From: Paenibacillus guangzhouensis
GTDB lineage: Bacteria > Bacillota > Bacilli > Paenibacillales > Paenibacillaceae
DNA length: 64,000 nt
NCBI RefSeq assembly: GCF_009363075.1
Contig: NZ_CP045293.1
Coordinates: 1,178,001 to 1,242,000, forward strand
Direction of reading: 5' to 3'
The notes under the pieces were generated by a model. That model did no database searches. It was not told the DNA's origin and saw only the letters and a list, made by a program, of their open reading frames with translations. Both the position numbers and the translations under genes were made by a program. This document shows positions 54,361 to 62,892 of the stretch, in pieces (the stretch's first letter is position 1; the number at the start of each line of letters is the position of its first letter).

Positions 54361-54654
54361 ATGGCAGATTTAACAGTCTCGTATGAAAGTCTTAATCAGA
54401 AGTCAAGGGAAATGGATCAACACAAAAACAATTTCCATACGCTTATTGGTCAAGCAAAAACTACGATAGGCGGATTATCGGCAGCTTGGAAAAGTGATGC
54501 TCAGGCACAATATGAACAACGATTTCATGAACTTGAACCAACATTTAAAAAATTCGAACAAATGTTAGAAGAGTATGCGAAGTTCCTTAAAACTTCATCG
54601 GATCACTATCGTGCAGCTGATGAAGCTGTGAAGAAAGCAGCTCAAGGATTCTAA
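54361..54654 (+). CDS. WXG100-family protein EsxA-like
   Basis: A 97-residue WXG100 protein of normal length. The turn is AAWKSDAQAQY with Trp43 and Ser at the glycine position (WxS), a known variation; both flanking helices are amphipathic. Near the C-terminus YRAAD (Tyr83 to Asp87) satisfies the YxxxD/E secretion signal that EssC recognises. The ATG at 54361 is 10 bases after AAGGGG; an ATG at 54352 is too near the site. It is likely both a substrate and an allosteric activator of the EssC ATPase. A terminator-like hairpin follows. Confidence 0.85.
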   Translation: MADLTVSYESLNQKSREMDQHKNNFHTLIGQAKTTIGGLSAAWKSDAQAQYEQRFHELEPTFKKFEQMLEEYAKFLKTSSDHYRAADEAVKKAAQGF

Positions 54655-54669
54655 TATGGCGAACAACAG

Positions 54670-54697
54670 AGGCTATGCATCGTGCATAGTCTCTTTT
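54670..54697 (+). terminator. Intrinsic terminator after the EsxA-like gene
   Basis: AGGCTATGCA (54670-54679) pairs with TGCATAGTCT (54683-54692, one wobble) around TCG, followed by CTTTT. It may allow high EsxA yield, or separate this unit from the Tad-like genes. Confidence 0.7.
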
Positions 54698-54979
54698 CAT
54701 TAATTGGAAGGGTAAGTACAAAATTCACCTCAAATATCCACCTAAAGTCATGTGATAGTTCTAAGGACTGCTGTATAACTTTTGCTCAAATTATTGCAAT
54801 AAAAAGGCATAGATTAAATATACCTAATAAATTTGTTTTATACACCATATTTCGACAGTATATGACATTTGTTAGGTGATATAATTGTTGAATCGTCACG
54901 AATAATAATGAAAAAGGATGTGTGTCTTTCGATCTAATTAGAGACTAATGTGTGACAAACATACTAGGAAGGGGACTGA
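54698..54979 (+). promoter_or_regulatory. Intergenic region with promoter and dyad before the Tad-like cluster
   Basis: There is no convincing gene in these 282 bases. An extended -10 element TGATATAAT lies at 54877-54885, about 95 bases before the first gene. ACCTAATAAAT (54822-54832) and ATTTGTTAGGT (54867-54877) form an 11-bp inverted repeat with one wobble and a 34-base loop; its right arm ends on the TG of that promoter, so it may be an operator. GGAAGGGG at 54967-54974 is the ribosome binding site of the next gene. Confidence 0.5.
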
Positions 54980-56113
54980 ATGTTGCGATCGAGAAGAAAT
55001 AAGAAAATTATGTTTTATTTATTGTTAGTGGGGATCACTGCTGTAATTGTGACGAGTTCGGTAGGATTCATGAGTTATCGTTTTTTTAATGCGAAGTTAC
55101 TTAAAGAGAGAACTTTATATGAGAACAAGCTCGCCGAAAAGTCTCAACAATTGGCTTTATATGAAGTAAAGAGCCACCAAGGATTTGTTCTTAAGAACAA
55201 GAAAAAAGCAGGAGAAACTATTAACGAAGAAGATATTGTTTCCTTGAAACTACCTGATTATTTCACACCCATAGATCTAATTGATACGAGAGAGAACATC
55301 GTAGGCAAAGTGATTAAGATTAACGCAGATACAAACACAGCAATTACGAACGAAATGGTTTATGCGAATGGCCCACTTGATCCGAGCCTTCGCAGAGAAG
55401 AAGTGGAATACATTAAATTGCCTCTTGAACTTAAGAATAAAGATACGGTAGATATACGGATTGTTTATCCGAACGGCGAAGATTACATCGTCGTATCGAA
55501 GAAGAAATTGGACGTAGTCAATCAGGAGAAGCAGCTTGCATTTTTTAATAGTGTTGAAGAAGAAGCACTTTTATTACAGTCTGCTCTTGTCGATGCTTAC
55601 ATTAACAATGCTGAATTATATATGAAAAAATATATAGAGCCTGAAATGCAGCCTGAGCCGATTGTAACCTATACGCCAAATAAAGATGTCATTACTGTAT
55701 TAAAAACAAATCCACAAATTCTAAATCAGGCAAAATGGAAGTTAAGTCTAAAAATACGTGAAGGTCTAGAAGACCGATTGAAGTTGATCGAAGATAAGGA
55801 TCGTATTCGAGTAGGTGCGGATGCACCGTCTGGCAGTGCAGTATCCAAACGTAAAGGAAATGATGGAGCAGTTCCTGCAAATCAATCAAATCCGAATGGA
55901 ACAGCTACAGGTGTCGAAGGAACGGTCAATAACAATAATCCACAGGTCATTCAACCAGAAGGATCTTCAACATCTACGAAAGAACCGACTTCCAGTATCG
56001 ATTCTAGTTCTATCCATTCCACGGATAATGACGATACTGGAGTAACGAGCAATTCTACCACGGATAATTCAGTAAATACCGAGGATCAGAATTCCAGTCT
56101 CTTAGGGAGGTAA
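54980..56113 (+). CDS. SAF-domain (CpaB/RcpC-like) pilus assembly protein
   Basis: A 377-residue protein with a membrane helix at about 11-34, a coiled stretch, and an SAF-type domain (about 62-135; GFVLKNKKKAGETINEEDIV, LPDYFTPIDLI, IVGKVIKINADTNTAIT), followed by DTVDIRIVYPNGEDYIVVSKK. This is the CpaB/RcpC arrangement of Tad pilus systems, where the protein sits outside the membrane. Residues 287-377 are a Ser/Thr/Asn-rich low-complexity tail with no known role, possibly in the cell wall. It heads the second unit of this region. Confidence 0.75.
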   Translation: MLRSRRNKKIMFYLLLVGITAVIVTSSVGFMSYRFFNAKLLKERTLYENKLAEKSQQLALYEVKSHQGFVLKNKKKAGETINEEDIVSLKLPDYFTPIDLIDTRENIVGKVIKINADTNTAITNEMVYANGPLDPSLRREEVEYIKLPLELKNKDTVDIRIVYPNGEDYIVVSKKKLDVVNQEKQLAFFNSVEEEALLLQSALVDAYINNAELYMKKYIEPEMQPEPIVTYTPNKDVITVLKTNPQILNQAKWKLSLKIREGLEDRLKLIEDKDRIRVGADAPSGSAVSKRKGNDGAVPANQSNPNGTATGVEGTVNNNNPQVIQPEGSSTSTKEPTSSIDSSSIHSTDNDDTGVTSNSTTDNSVNTEDQNSSLLGR

Positions 56114-56115
56114 GC

Positions 56116-56694
56116 ATGAGATTAATCGTAGCGGGAGATTGTGAAAAGCATGATTTTATCTTGACTGTTGCAAATTTAATTCATTCATATTACCCAGATC
56201 AATCTCTTGTGATCGTGACAGATCATTCGCGACATTATCGATATTTTCAAGATTCGGGGATTCCTATTCACATGGATTTCTCGATTGAACGAACTGAAGA
56301 TATTGTTATCTATGATCTACATTGCGACATTCCGGATGATGTTGTGACAGAGAATACGAAAATTGTATTTGCTACCAGCTTTGAGCGTTGCTCCATTGAA
56401 GCCGCAACGCAGTTCTCAAGAATCATTACACCATTGGCGCTAATGATGATAGGATCCGAGTGTAACATCAATGAGAAATATATCAAGCTGAATATACCGA
56501 TTCGTGTCGATTATTTTGGTTATTACGACAATAGCATAAGAAGAATTGATTGGGTTTTTGAGGGGAGTACTCGATTTACGAAGCTTGACAAGGATTTCAA
56601 AGAGGCAGTGGAGTTTTATTTGACAGAGATTGTTGAAATCCCAAGTAAAGACCTGAAGAAGCTTTGGTCTTTTGCCAAGAAGAGAGGGAAATAA
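56116..56694 (+). CDS. Degenerate MinD/CpaE-like protein, 192 residues
   Basis: I do not recognise this protein with certainty. The start MRLIVAGDCEKHDFILTVAN, followed by SLVIVTDHSRHYRYF and IVIYDLHCDIPDD, has the strand-loop-helix rhythm of a ParA/MinD-type domain, but the loop after the first strand (GDCEKHDF) has no glycine-lysine P-loop. Hydrolysis of ATP is therefore unlikely. No membrane segment; C-terminus basic (KKRGK). It starts 2 bases after the SAF gene stop and ends just before a second CpaE-like gene. It could form a pair with it as a scaffold. Confidence 0.6.
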   Translation: MRLIVAGDCEKHDFILTVANLIHSYYPDQSLVIVTDHSRHYRYFQDSGIPIHMDFSIERTEDIVIYDLHCDIPDDVVTENTKIVFATSFERCSIEAATQFSRIITPLALMMIGSECNINEKYIKLNIPIRVDYFGYYDNSIRRIDWVFEGSTRFTKLDKDFKEAVEFYLTEIVEIPSKDLKKLWSFAKKRGK

Positions 56695-56696
56695 AG

Positions 56697-57524
56697 ATGT
56701 TGGTTGCTTTTTGGGGACCCGTGCATGGTCAAGTGCGTACAACAAGCAATATGATCGCTATATCTACGATGTTAGCACTGGATTATCAGATGCGAATATT
56801 AATCACACATACGCATGCTGAGCGTTCTACACTGGAAATGGCCTATTCTAAATTACGTCAAGTAGATATCTATCGCGAAGTAGCTGCAGGAATGGATGGA
56901 ATTGAGCATTTAGCTCAATGTGGCATGTTAACACCTGAGAGTATTAAAGATAATGCGGAGTCTATTGTACATGATCGACTAGATCTTATTCCGGGATTGA
57001 CGAATCTTGATGTGAAGTCATTTAAACGGACACTGCCTTTTATCATTGAATCTGCTCGCCGATTCTATAATCTCACATTTATTGATGTATCATCGGGAAC
57101 AAAAAATGAAATTTCACAATATGTCATGGAGCAAGCAGATTTAGTGGTGGTTAATTTGAACCAAAACTCTTCGGTACTGGATACCTTTTTCAGTCGACAA
57201 GATTGGCCATCCATATTAGATCAGAAGCCAGTCATTTATTGTCTGGGATCCTATGAAAGAAATTCGAAAATGACCACGCAACGCATAGCTTCTCGCTATT
57301 CTGTATCGCGTAAAAAGATTGGGGCGATACCTCACAATTATCGTTATATGGATGCACACAATGAGCAGCATATTATTGATTTTCTGCTTCGTGCGAGATC
57401 GCGTGAGAAGAAGTTCCTTCAGCATGATGAAGAAGTGTATTTTACAGAATCGGTTAGGAACGTAGGAAAACAAATATTGCATGGTCTGGGTCTGGTGCCG
57501 CTGCAAGGGGATGATGATGATTGA
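56697..57524 (+). CDS. CpaE/MinD-like protein with altered P-loop
   Basis: A 275-residue cytoplasmic protein of the CpaE/TadZ type. The fold start MLVAFWGPVHGQVRTTSNMI and the later FIDVSSGTKNEI (Walker B-like) and ADLVVVNLNQN strands align in order with MinD/ParA. In the P-loop the GKTT of active enzymes is replaced by VRTT, so the catalytic lysine is Arg; nucleotide binding may be weak or lost. TadZ/CpaE proteins localise Tad pili at the pole. The ATG at 56697 follows AGAGAGGG. The C-terminus is acidic and its stop overlaps the TadA start. Confidence 0.75.
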   Translation: MLVAFWGPVHGQVRTTSNMIAISTMLALDYQMRILITHTHAERSTLEMAYSKLRQVDIYREVAAGMDGIEHLAQCGMLTPESIKDNAESIVHDRLDLIPGLTNLDVKSFKRTLPFIIESARRFYNLTFIDVSSGTKNEISQYVMEQADLVVVNLNQNSSVLDTFFSRQDWPSILDQKPVIYCLGSYERNSKMTTQRIASRYSVSRKKIGAIPHNYRYMDAHNEQHIIDFLLRARSREKKFLQHDEEVYFTESVRNVGKQILHGLGLVPLQGDDDD

Positions 57525-59367
57525 GATCATCCTAATTGTCATCGTAGTGCTTGGAATTATAACATTTCTATACTTCTGGATGCGACGGAATAAAGGCGCG
57601 ATTCACCGAATAGAGGAAGCCAGATTCGACTTCGACAGTATTCAAAAATATGTCAGTGATGCACTTCAGAATTTTATGGAGTCCTCACTCTATGAGGGTA
57701 ATCCTAGCACCGAAGAATATAATCGCCGAAAGGCAAGACGAAATGAATTACGCAAAGCGCTTCGAAGCTGCATGCATGGTAATCTATCAACAAAGAAGTA
57801 TGTCAAAATTTTCATTCGCACCGTTTTGGATCACTATGGATTTAATGAGTTCAATGTGAACCAAGTGATTCCGTTTGACCGAGCGGAGCGTCTAACTCCA
57901 CAAGATTGCTTCGATATTATTTTACAGCAATACATGAAAGAACATGATCGAGATGCGCTGAACCAACTTATTCAGAAATATCATCTAGATGAATTAAAAC
58001 CATACGCTACGGGCTCCAAGGGGTATAAGATTACTTCGGAAGAGATTAGACAGATTTATCAGGCAGAGCAATTTGATCTATCCTTCAACGATAAGATGGA
58101 TGTTATCGTTCAACGTGTTTACCAATCTTTCAAAGGTCTGGGGGTTATTGATGAGATTCGCGATCAAAAAATTGATGGCGTAAACGGTGGAACTAGTGGA
58201 GTACCAACAGATATTGCTCAATCTATGGATGCTGCTCATTATTTGGATCAAACCTATTCAATACCCAAAACCTATGATGCGGTCTGGATCTTCTATCGAG
58301 GGAAATCGATTCATCTTGAGTTTCTAAGTTTTGGTTCCGAGCTGGAGTTAAAACGTGTATGTCAAAATATTTATACATTCGGTAATCCAGGGCAATTGAA
58401 TGAAGCAAAAGGATTTATGGTTAATGATATGGCCGATGGAAGCCGGGTTGTTGTCGTCAGGCCCAAAATGTCTGAAAGCTGGGCATTTTTCGTACGGAAA
58501 TTTGATGTGCGTATCGTCGAAATCGAAGACTTGATTAAGGGCGAAAATGCCTTCTTACCGATCATGATGAGTAAGTTTCTGATTAAAGGGGAACGAATCA
58601 CAGCGGTTACGGGTCGACAAGGTTCTGGTAAAACAACATTGATGATGGCGTTGATTGGATTTATTAATCGAAGACACAACATTAGGGTGCAAGAGATGTC
58701 TTTCGAGCTTAGAGCTAGAAAAATGTATCCTGATCGAAATATTTTAACTTTCCGAGAGACGCCGACGATTAGTGGACAAAAAGGATTGGATACCCAAAAG
58801 AAAACAGATGGAAGTGTCAGTATTCTAGGAGAAGTAGCTGATCATCCTGTTGCCAGCCTCATGGTTCAAATTGCGCAGGTTGCCTCCGAATATACGTTCT
58901 TCTCCCATCATGGCAAGACCTTTCCGAACCTAGTCAGCGCACTTAGAAATAGTCTAATCGCGGACGGTGCTTTCTCGAATGAAAAGGCTGCAGAGAAACA
59001 GGTTGTGGATGTTCTAGGGTTTAACATTCATTTGGATATGACAGCATCTGGGAAACGGTTCGTTGAACGAATTACAGAATGTATTCCACTTGAAGATGAT
59101 GACGATTATCCGATGCACTATAAAGAACAGGATAACTTAAATCAGAAACTGGATGCCATAGCAGATACATTAAGAGAGTATTTCTATCGTCAAACCGATC
59201 GTAAGACTTATACATACCAAGATATTATCGTATGGGAACAAGACAAGTACGTTGCGAAGAATTGTCCGACAGATCGGAATATTATGGCGATGCTCAATAA
59301 GATGGATGATGCAGATGCGGATGATTTTATTTCGTTCCTGGAAGAAAATTGGGGGTATGTCATTTGA
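57517..59367 (+). CDS. TadA/CpaF-type secretion ATPase with N-terminal membrane helix
   Basis: A 616-residue hexameric ATPase of the type II/IV secretion superfamily. An N-terminal helix (about 2-20) would anchor it in the membrane, unusual for TadA. Walker A is GRQGSGKT at 366-373; Walker B is SVSILGEVAD near 425, and the His box is SHHGKTFPNLVSALRNSL near 465. The N-terminal domain (residues 25-330) is larger than in typical CpaF. Three ATGs overlap; 57517 has the best spacing to GCAAGGGG and overlaps the preceding stop. It powers the fused membrane protein encoded next. Confidence 0.8.
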   Translation: MIEIILIVIVVLGIITFLYFWMRRNKGAIHRIEEARFDFDSIQKYVSDALQNFMESSLYEGNPSTEEYNRRKARRNELRKALRSCMHGNLSTKKYVKIFIRTVLDHYGFNEFNVNQVIPFDRAERLTPQDCFDIILQQYMKEHDRDALNQLIQKYHLDELKPYATGSKGYKITSEEIRQIYQAEQFDLSFNDKMDVIVQRVYQSFKGLGVIDEIRDQKIDGVNGGTSGVPTDIAQSMDAAHYLDQTYSIPKTYDAVWIFYRGKSIHLEFLSFGSELELKRVCQNIYTFGNPGQLNEAKGFMVNDMADGSRVVVVRPKMSESWAFFVRKFDVRIVEIEDLIKGENAFLPIMMSKFLIKGERITAVTGRQGSGKTTLMMALIGFINRRHNIRVQEMSFELRARKMYPDRNILTFRETPTISGQKGLDTQKKTDGSVSILGEVADHPVASLMVQIAQVASEYTFFSHHGKTFPNLVSALRNSLIADGAFSNEKAAEKQVVDVLGFNIHLDMTASGKRFVERITECIPLEDDDDYPMHYKEQDNLNQKLDAIADTLREYFYRQTDRKTYTYQDIIVWEQDKYVAKNCPTDRNIMAMLNKMDDADADDFISFLEENWGYVI

Positions 59368-61445
59368 TTACTTCCCAACTACTCAAACTCGTCGTCATTT
59401 CGTTATTCGTAATATTAGGTTTACTCATAGGGACTCTTGTATTCGTGAATTATCGATTACGAGATTCTAAGTATCAAGAGCAGCGAAAATATATCGCAAT
59501 GCTGCCTAAGAAAAAGAAGAATCAGAAATGGTTCATATTTGCTTCCAAGATGTATCCATATATGCGTAAAATCCCAGTAGTCAAGACGATCCTAGCGAGA
59601 ATACGTAAACGTTTCTTGATATTACATGCTGGGGATGAACGAATCGTTCGCAGTCAATCTGCGAGTGTTACCTTGATTATCAGTAGTACGATTGTCGTTC
59701 TAACGATTGTATCTTTTATCTGGACGAACTCATGGTCCATGCGCCTATCTATATTTCTGGTCGCTGTCTATATCGGAAGTTTTCTCAGTGATATGTTCAT
59801 TGCGCGCGAAGAAAAAAAATTACTGCATGGACTATCTGAGTTATGCCTAGATATTCGTCATGAATACCATCAGACCTATATGGTAGGTAAAAGTATCGAA
59901 CAGGCAGCCGAGCGTTCCAAAACTGTAGTGGCTAATCATGCAAGGAAGATCAATGGTGTTCTAAATGCGATTGATACGAACGAGGAATTAAGGCTCTACT
60001 ACGATGTCGCACCTAATCGGTATTTGAAGCTCTTGGCGGGGATCAGCCATAATATTGCCGAGTATGGCGATACAAATGTTCACGAAGGTGAGAAGTCGCT
60101 GTATTTGCAAGCCCTTGGGAATATTCGTGAAGAGATTCATTTGGACATCACGCGACGGAATCGTCTGGATAATCTGCTAGCCGGTATTGTCTTTATTGCT
60201 CTGTCGCCTGTATTCATGCTCGAACCGATTAAGAATTGGGCAGAGTCACAATTTCCTATCGTTAGCGATTTTTATAATTCAGCCTTTGGGTTGTACACGC
60301 TAATAGGATTATATCTTATTTACATTGGTTGTTTCTTTGGATTACGGGTTATTAAAGGGATGGATGGAGACTCACAGACAGTAAAGGAAGAAGGAGAATT
60401 TCTTCGACAACTGCTGCGGATCAAATGGATCCATAAGATTGTAGAACGATTTGTGCCTGCGGAACGAGAATCTTCGCATTTTCGAACGATGAGACAGATT
60501 AGAGAGGCAAGTTCCAAGCTAACCTTAAGCCAATTTTATTTGCAAAAGCTGTTGTTCGCACTCGTCATATTCACCAGTGTGATTGTCGTTCAATTCTATA
60601 TTCATGCGACGATCAAACACAATATGATGTACCCTAACATTAAGATTGTGACGGGAGGCAATCAGCCTAGCTCACAAGTATATATCGCGGAGCAGAAGTA
60701 CTACTTTGAGGCTAATATATTACAAGAATTAAGGAAGAAGGAGCTTCCAGAGGATCTGGTGGTTGCCTATATCAATGAACAATTAGAGCAACAAAGCTTC
60801 ATGCCTCGACAGGCTGAACGTGAGAAACTAGCGGAAGAGATCGGTGCCAAATTTCAAAAATACAATCAAGAGTATTATCGCTGGTATGAATTGCTCATTG
60901 CTTTTGCCGTTGCCTTAAGTGCTTATCGTATCCCGAACTTACTACTAATGATTAGGCGTCAAATGCGTCGATGGGAAATGCAAAATGAAGTCGATGGATA
61001 TAACTCGATTGTGATGATGTTATCCAAAATAGAACGGATTAGCGTCTTTGAGATGATTGATTGGCTGCATCGGTATAGTTATATTTTTGAATCCCAGCTA
61101 TTACGTTGTCTGCTGGAGTATGAAGCGGGGGCATGGCAGGCGCTTGAAAGACTGAAAGACGAATGCAATTTTGTTCCATTAGAAAGAATCGTGGACCGTC
61201 TTCAGGTCGCAGCCGAGCTCATTCCGATTAAAGATGCTTTTGATGACATGGAGCAAGAACGCGTTTTTGCAATGGACCAAAGGAAACTTCACTACGAGAT
61301 CATGGTGAGTCGAAAGAGTACTCTTGGGAAGTTAATCGGTTTTCTACCTTTACAGGCAACCTTCGTGATGTATTTGTTGGTACCATTCGGATACTTAGCA
61401 TTTGTACAGCTTGGTGAATTAAACGTGGTCACGAACACGATGTAG
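59364..61445 (+). CDS. TadB-TadC fused T2SSF membrane protein
   Basis: A 693-residue membrane platform protein. Hydrophobic helices lie near 5-26, 107-150, 275-330, 390-412 and 510-530 and at the C-terminus, arranged around two cytoplasmic regions that resemble the T2SSF domain: ELCLDIRHEYHQTYMVGKSIEQA near 165 and SIVMMLSKIERISVFEMIDWL near 550. In classic Tad systems these two are separate genes, tadB and tadC; here they form one chain. It starts with TTG at 59364, sharing TTGA with the preceding TGA. It should form the inner membrane ring for the pilus under the TadA ATPase. Confidence 0.78.
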   Translation: MITSQLLKLVVISLFVILGLLIGTLVFVNYRLRDSKYQEQRKYIAMLPKKKKNQKWFIFASKMYPYMRKIPVVKTILARIRKRFLILHAGDERIVRSQSASVTLIISSTIVVLTIVSFIWTNSWSMRLSIFLVAVYIGSFLSDMFIAREEKKLLHGLSELCLDIRHEYHQTYMVGKSIEQAAERSKTVVANHARKINGVLNAIDTNEELRLYYDVAPNRYLKLLAGISHNIAEYGDTNVHEGEKSLYLQALGNIREEIHLDITRRNRLDNLLAGIVFIALSPVFMLEPIKNWAESQFPIVSDFYNSAFGLYTLIGLYLIYIGCFFGLRVIKGMDGDSQTVKEEGEFLRQLLRIKWIHKIVERFVPAERESSHFRTMRQIREASSKLTLSQFYLQKLLFALVIFTSVIVVQFYIHATIKHNMMYPNIKIVTGGNQPSSQVYIAEQKYYFEANILQELRKKELPEDLVVAYINEQLEQQSFMPRQAEREKLAEEIGAKFQKYNQEYYRWYELLIAFAVALSAYRIPNLLLMIRRQMRRWEMQNEVDGYNSIVMMLSKIERISVFEMIDWLHRYSYIFESQLLRCLLEYEAGAWQALERLKDECNFVPLERIVDRLQVAAELIPIKDAFDDMEQERVFAMDQRKLHYEIMVSRKSTLGKLIGFLPLQATFVMYLLVPFGYLAFVQLGELNVVTNTM

Positions 61446-61458
61446 AGGAGTTGCGTTG

Positions 61459-61947
61459 ATGGAAAATTTACAAACCTATTTGAAGTGGGTCATTGGACTA
61501 TTATTCACGTTAGTCATCATAGGCGCGGGGATTATGATCTGGAATCAAACGCAGCCTATGATGCAAATGGCCAATCGACAAGCGGCAGAGCAGGCACAGG
61601 CCATTGCCGATGACGAGTATTCAGCCTATGACTATCAACTTGTAAGTGGCTCACAAGTACTTACGGCTGTTCGTCGTTATGCGATGAAAGAGGTTTTCTA
61701 TATCTATGTGAAGACGAACACGAGTGAATTCGGCGTGAGGCTGAGTGATGCAGCGACAACATGCCCGAAGTTTGATTACAGCAGTGGAACGATCGATACG
61801 AGCGGAATTACCGGATGTTATACCACAACCAAGGAAATGATGGAGATTTCCGATACGGATTATGTTCCACCGCAAGCAAGATTTCGTTCAACACTGCTCA
61901 GAGATGGCAATGACCGAATTACAGGAATTTATTTTAGACAACAATAA
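61459..61947 (+). CDS. Pilin-like membrane-anchored protein A
   Basis: A 162-residue protein: an N-terminal hydrophobic helix (about 8-29, WVIGLLFTLVIIGAGIMIW) after a short polar start, then an extracytoplasmic part. The first half has EYSAYDYQLVSGSQVL followed by RRYAMKEVFYIYVKT, which recurs with changes in the next two genes. There is one Cys pair (Cys near 96 and 113). The layout is that of a prepilin or pseudopilin, but I see no classic cleavage motif at the start and name it by context only. TTG at 61456 is the alternative start; ATG at 61459 follows GAGGAG. Confidence 0.65.
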   Translation: MENLQTYLKWVIGLLFTLVIIGAGIMIWNQTQPMMQMANRQAAEQAQAIADDEYSAYDYQLVSGSQVLTAVRRYAMKEVFYIYVKTNTSEFGVRLSDAATTCPKFDYSSGTIDTSGITGCYTTTKEMMEISDTDYVPPQARFRSTLLRDGNDRITGIYFRQQ

Positions 61948-61976
61948 CATTTAAATGATATGGAGGGTTCATAGTT

Positions 61977-62489
61977 ATGGAAAATATATCGACGGGTCTG
62001 AAATGGGCAATTGGGATTATTGTAACACTTTTGATTATTGCGGCAGGGATTAGCGTGTATCTCGTCGCGAATGGGTATTTTACAAGAGCGCAGCAGCAGA
62101 CGACTTCGCAATCGCAAATGTTAAGTCAAGCGGAGTATGCGATTTATGATAATAAGAATGTGACTGGTAAAGATGTTATCGATGCAGCGACGCGTTATCA
62201 GGATCGTCCGGAGTTTTCGGTGATTGTAAGAACTCGTATCAATAAGACTGGATATTATACTAAGAGCAGTTATACGAATAGTTTATATTCCAAAAATTCA
62301 AACAATGCAGGAGCATTTGCAGTTAAAGGTGCCGAGAGTGGTCTGGATACGGGAATTTCAACTACCGCTATGACAGATCCTTCAAAATTAGAAAGTTATG
62401 TCAACCCTACTGGTATTTTTTCAGCAAATATTTATCATGACGAAAACGGAGAAGTCCGTCTTGTAGAATTTGTACAAAAAGGACAATAG
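61977..62489 (+). CDS. Pilin-like membrane-anchored protein B
   Basis: A 170-residue protein with an N-terminal helix (about 9-30, WAIGIIVTLLIIAAGISVYL) and an extracytoplasmic domain. EYAIYDNKNVTGKDVI followed by ATRYQDRPEFSVIVRT is the counterpart of the block in protein A. The middle is rich in Ser, Asn and Tyr, and the end (SANIYHDENGEVRLVEFVQKG) resembles the end of A (RDGNDRITGIYFRQQ). It is probably a paralogue of A and part of the same filament. TATGGAGGG precedes the ATG. Confidence 0.65.
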   Translation: MENISTGLKWAIGIIVTLLIIAAGISVYLVANGYFTRAQQQTTSQSQMLSQAEYAIYDNKNVTGKDVIDAATRYQDRPEFSVIVRTRINKTGYYTKSSYTNSLYSKNSNNAGAFAVKGAESGLDTGISTTAMTDPSKLESYVNPTGIFSANIYHDENGEVRLVEFVQKGQ

Positions 62490-62509
62490 TATGCTTTGGG
62501 GTTAAACAA

Positions 62510-62875
62510 ATGAACAATCTTCTAAAATTCTTTTTCACACTTATTGCGTGGATTGTGTTCATGGTGGCGGGAATTCCTTATTTAACGACTGAACTAACGG
62601 AACGAGTGAAGCCACTAGAATCGAATGCTAACGAGGTTAATGCTGCCCCTTATGTGGGCACAGCAGATCTATCCATCCAATCTGGGGCTCAAGTCGTTGG
62701 ACTTGTGCCTTATGCATTAGCGGGTGATTTCGATTTGTATATTGATGGCTTATATATCACCCATATGACAGACATCTCAACGATTAATCTCAGTGGTGTA
62801 ACCACGCTAGATTATAAGATTTCGATCACGAGAGATGCACTAGGCACGATCCGAACGATCTATGCATCACATTAG
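62510..62875 (+). CDS. Pilin-like membrane-anchored protein C
   Basis: A 121-residue protein: an N-terminal helix (about 5-25, FFFTLIAWIVFMVAGIPYL) and a short outside domain. IQSGAQVVGLVPYALAGDFDLYIDG is the counterpart of the block in A and B, and the C-terminal RDALGTIRTIYASH resembles theirs. The three genes are consecutive, suggesting repeated duplication. Length is close to Flp pilins plus a domain. It follows protein B by 20 bases. No cleavage site is recognised. Confidence 0.62.
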   Translation: MNNLLKFFFTLIAWIVFMVAGIPYLTTELTERVKPLESNANEVNAAPYVGTADLSIQSGAQVVGLVPYALAGDFDLYIDGLYITHMTDISTINLSGVTTLDYKISITRDALGTIRTIYASH

Positions 62876-62892
62876 GCAAGGGGGAGGCTACA

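Noticed and set aside
54682-54879. 65-codon open frame in the gap before the Tad-like cluster
   Set aside because: It overlaps the terminator hairpin and the inverted repeat, has no ribosome binding site and its product (Lys/Ser/Ile-rich) has no recognisable pattern.
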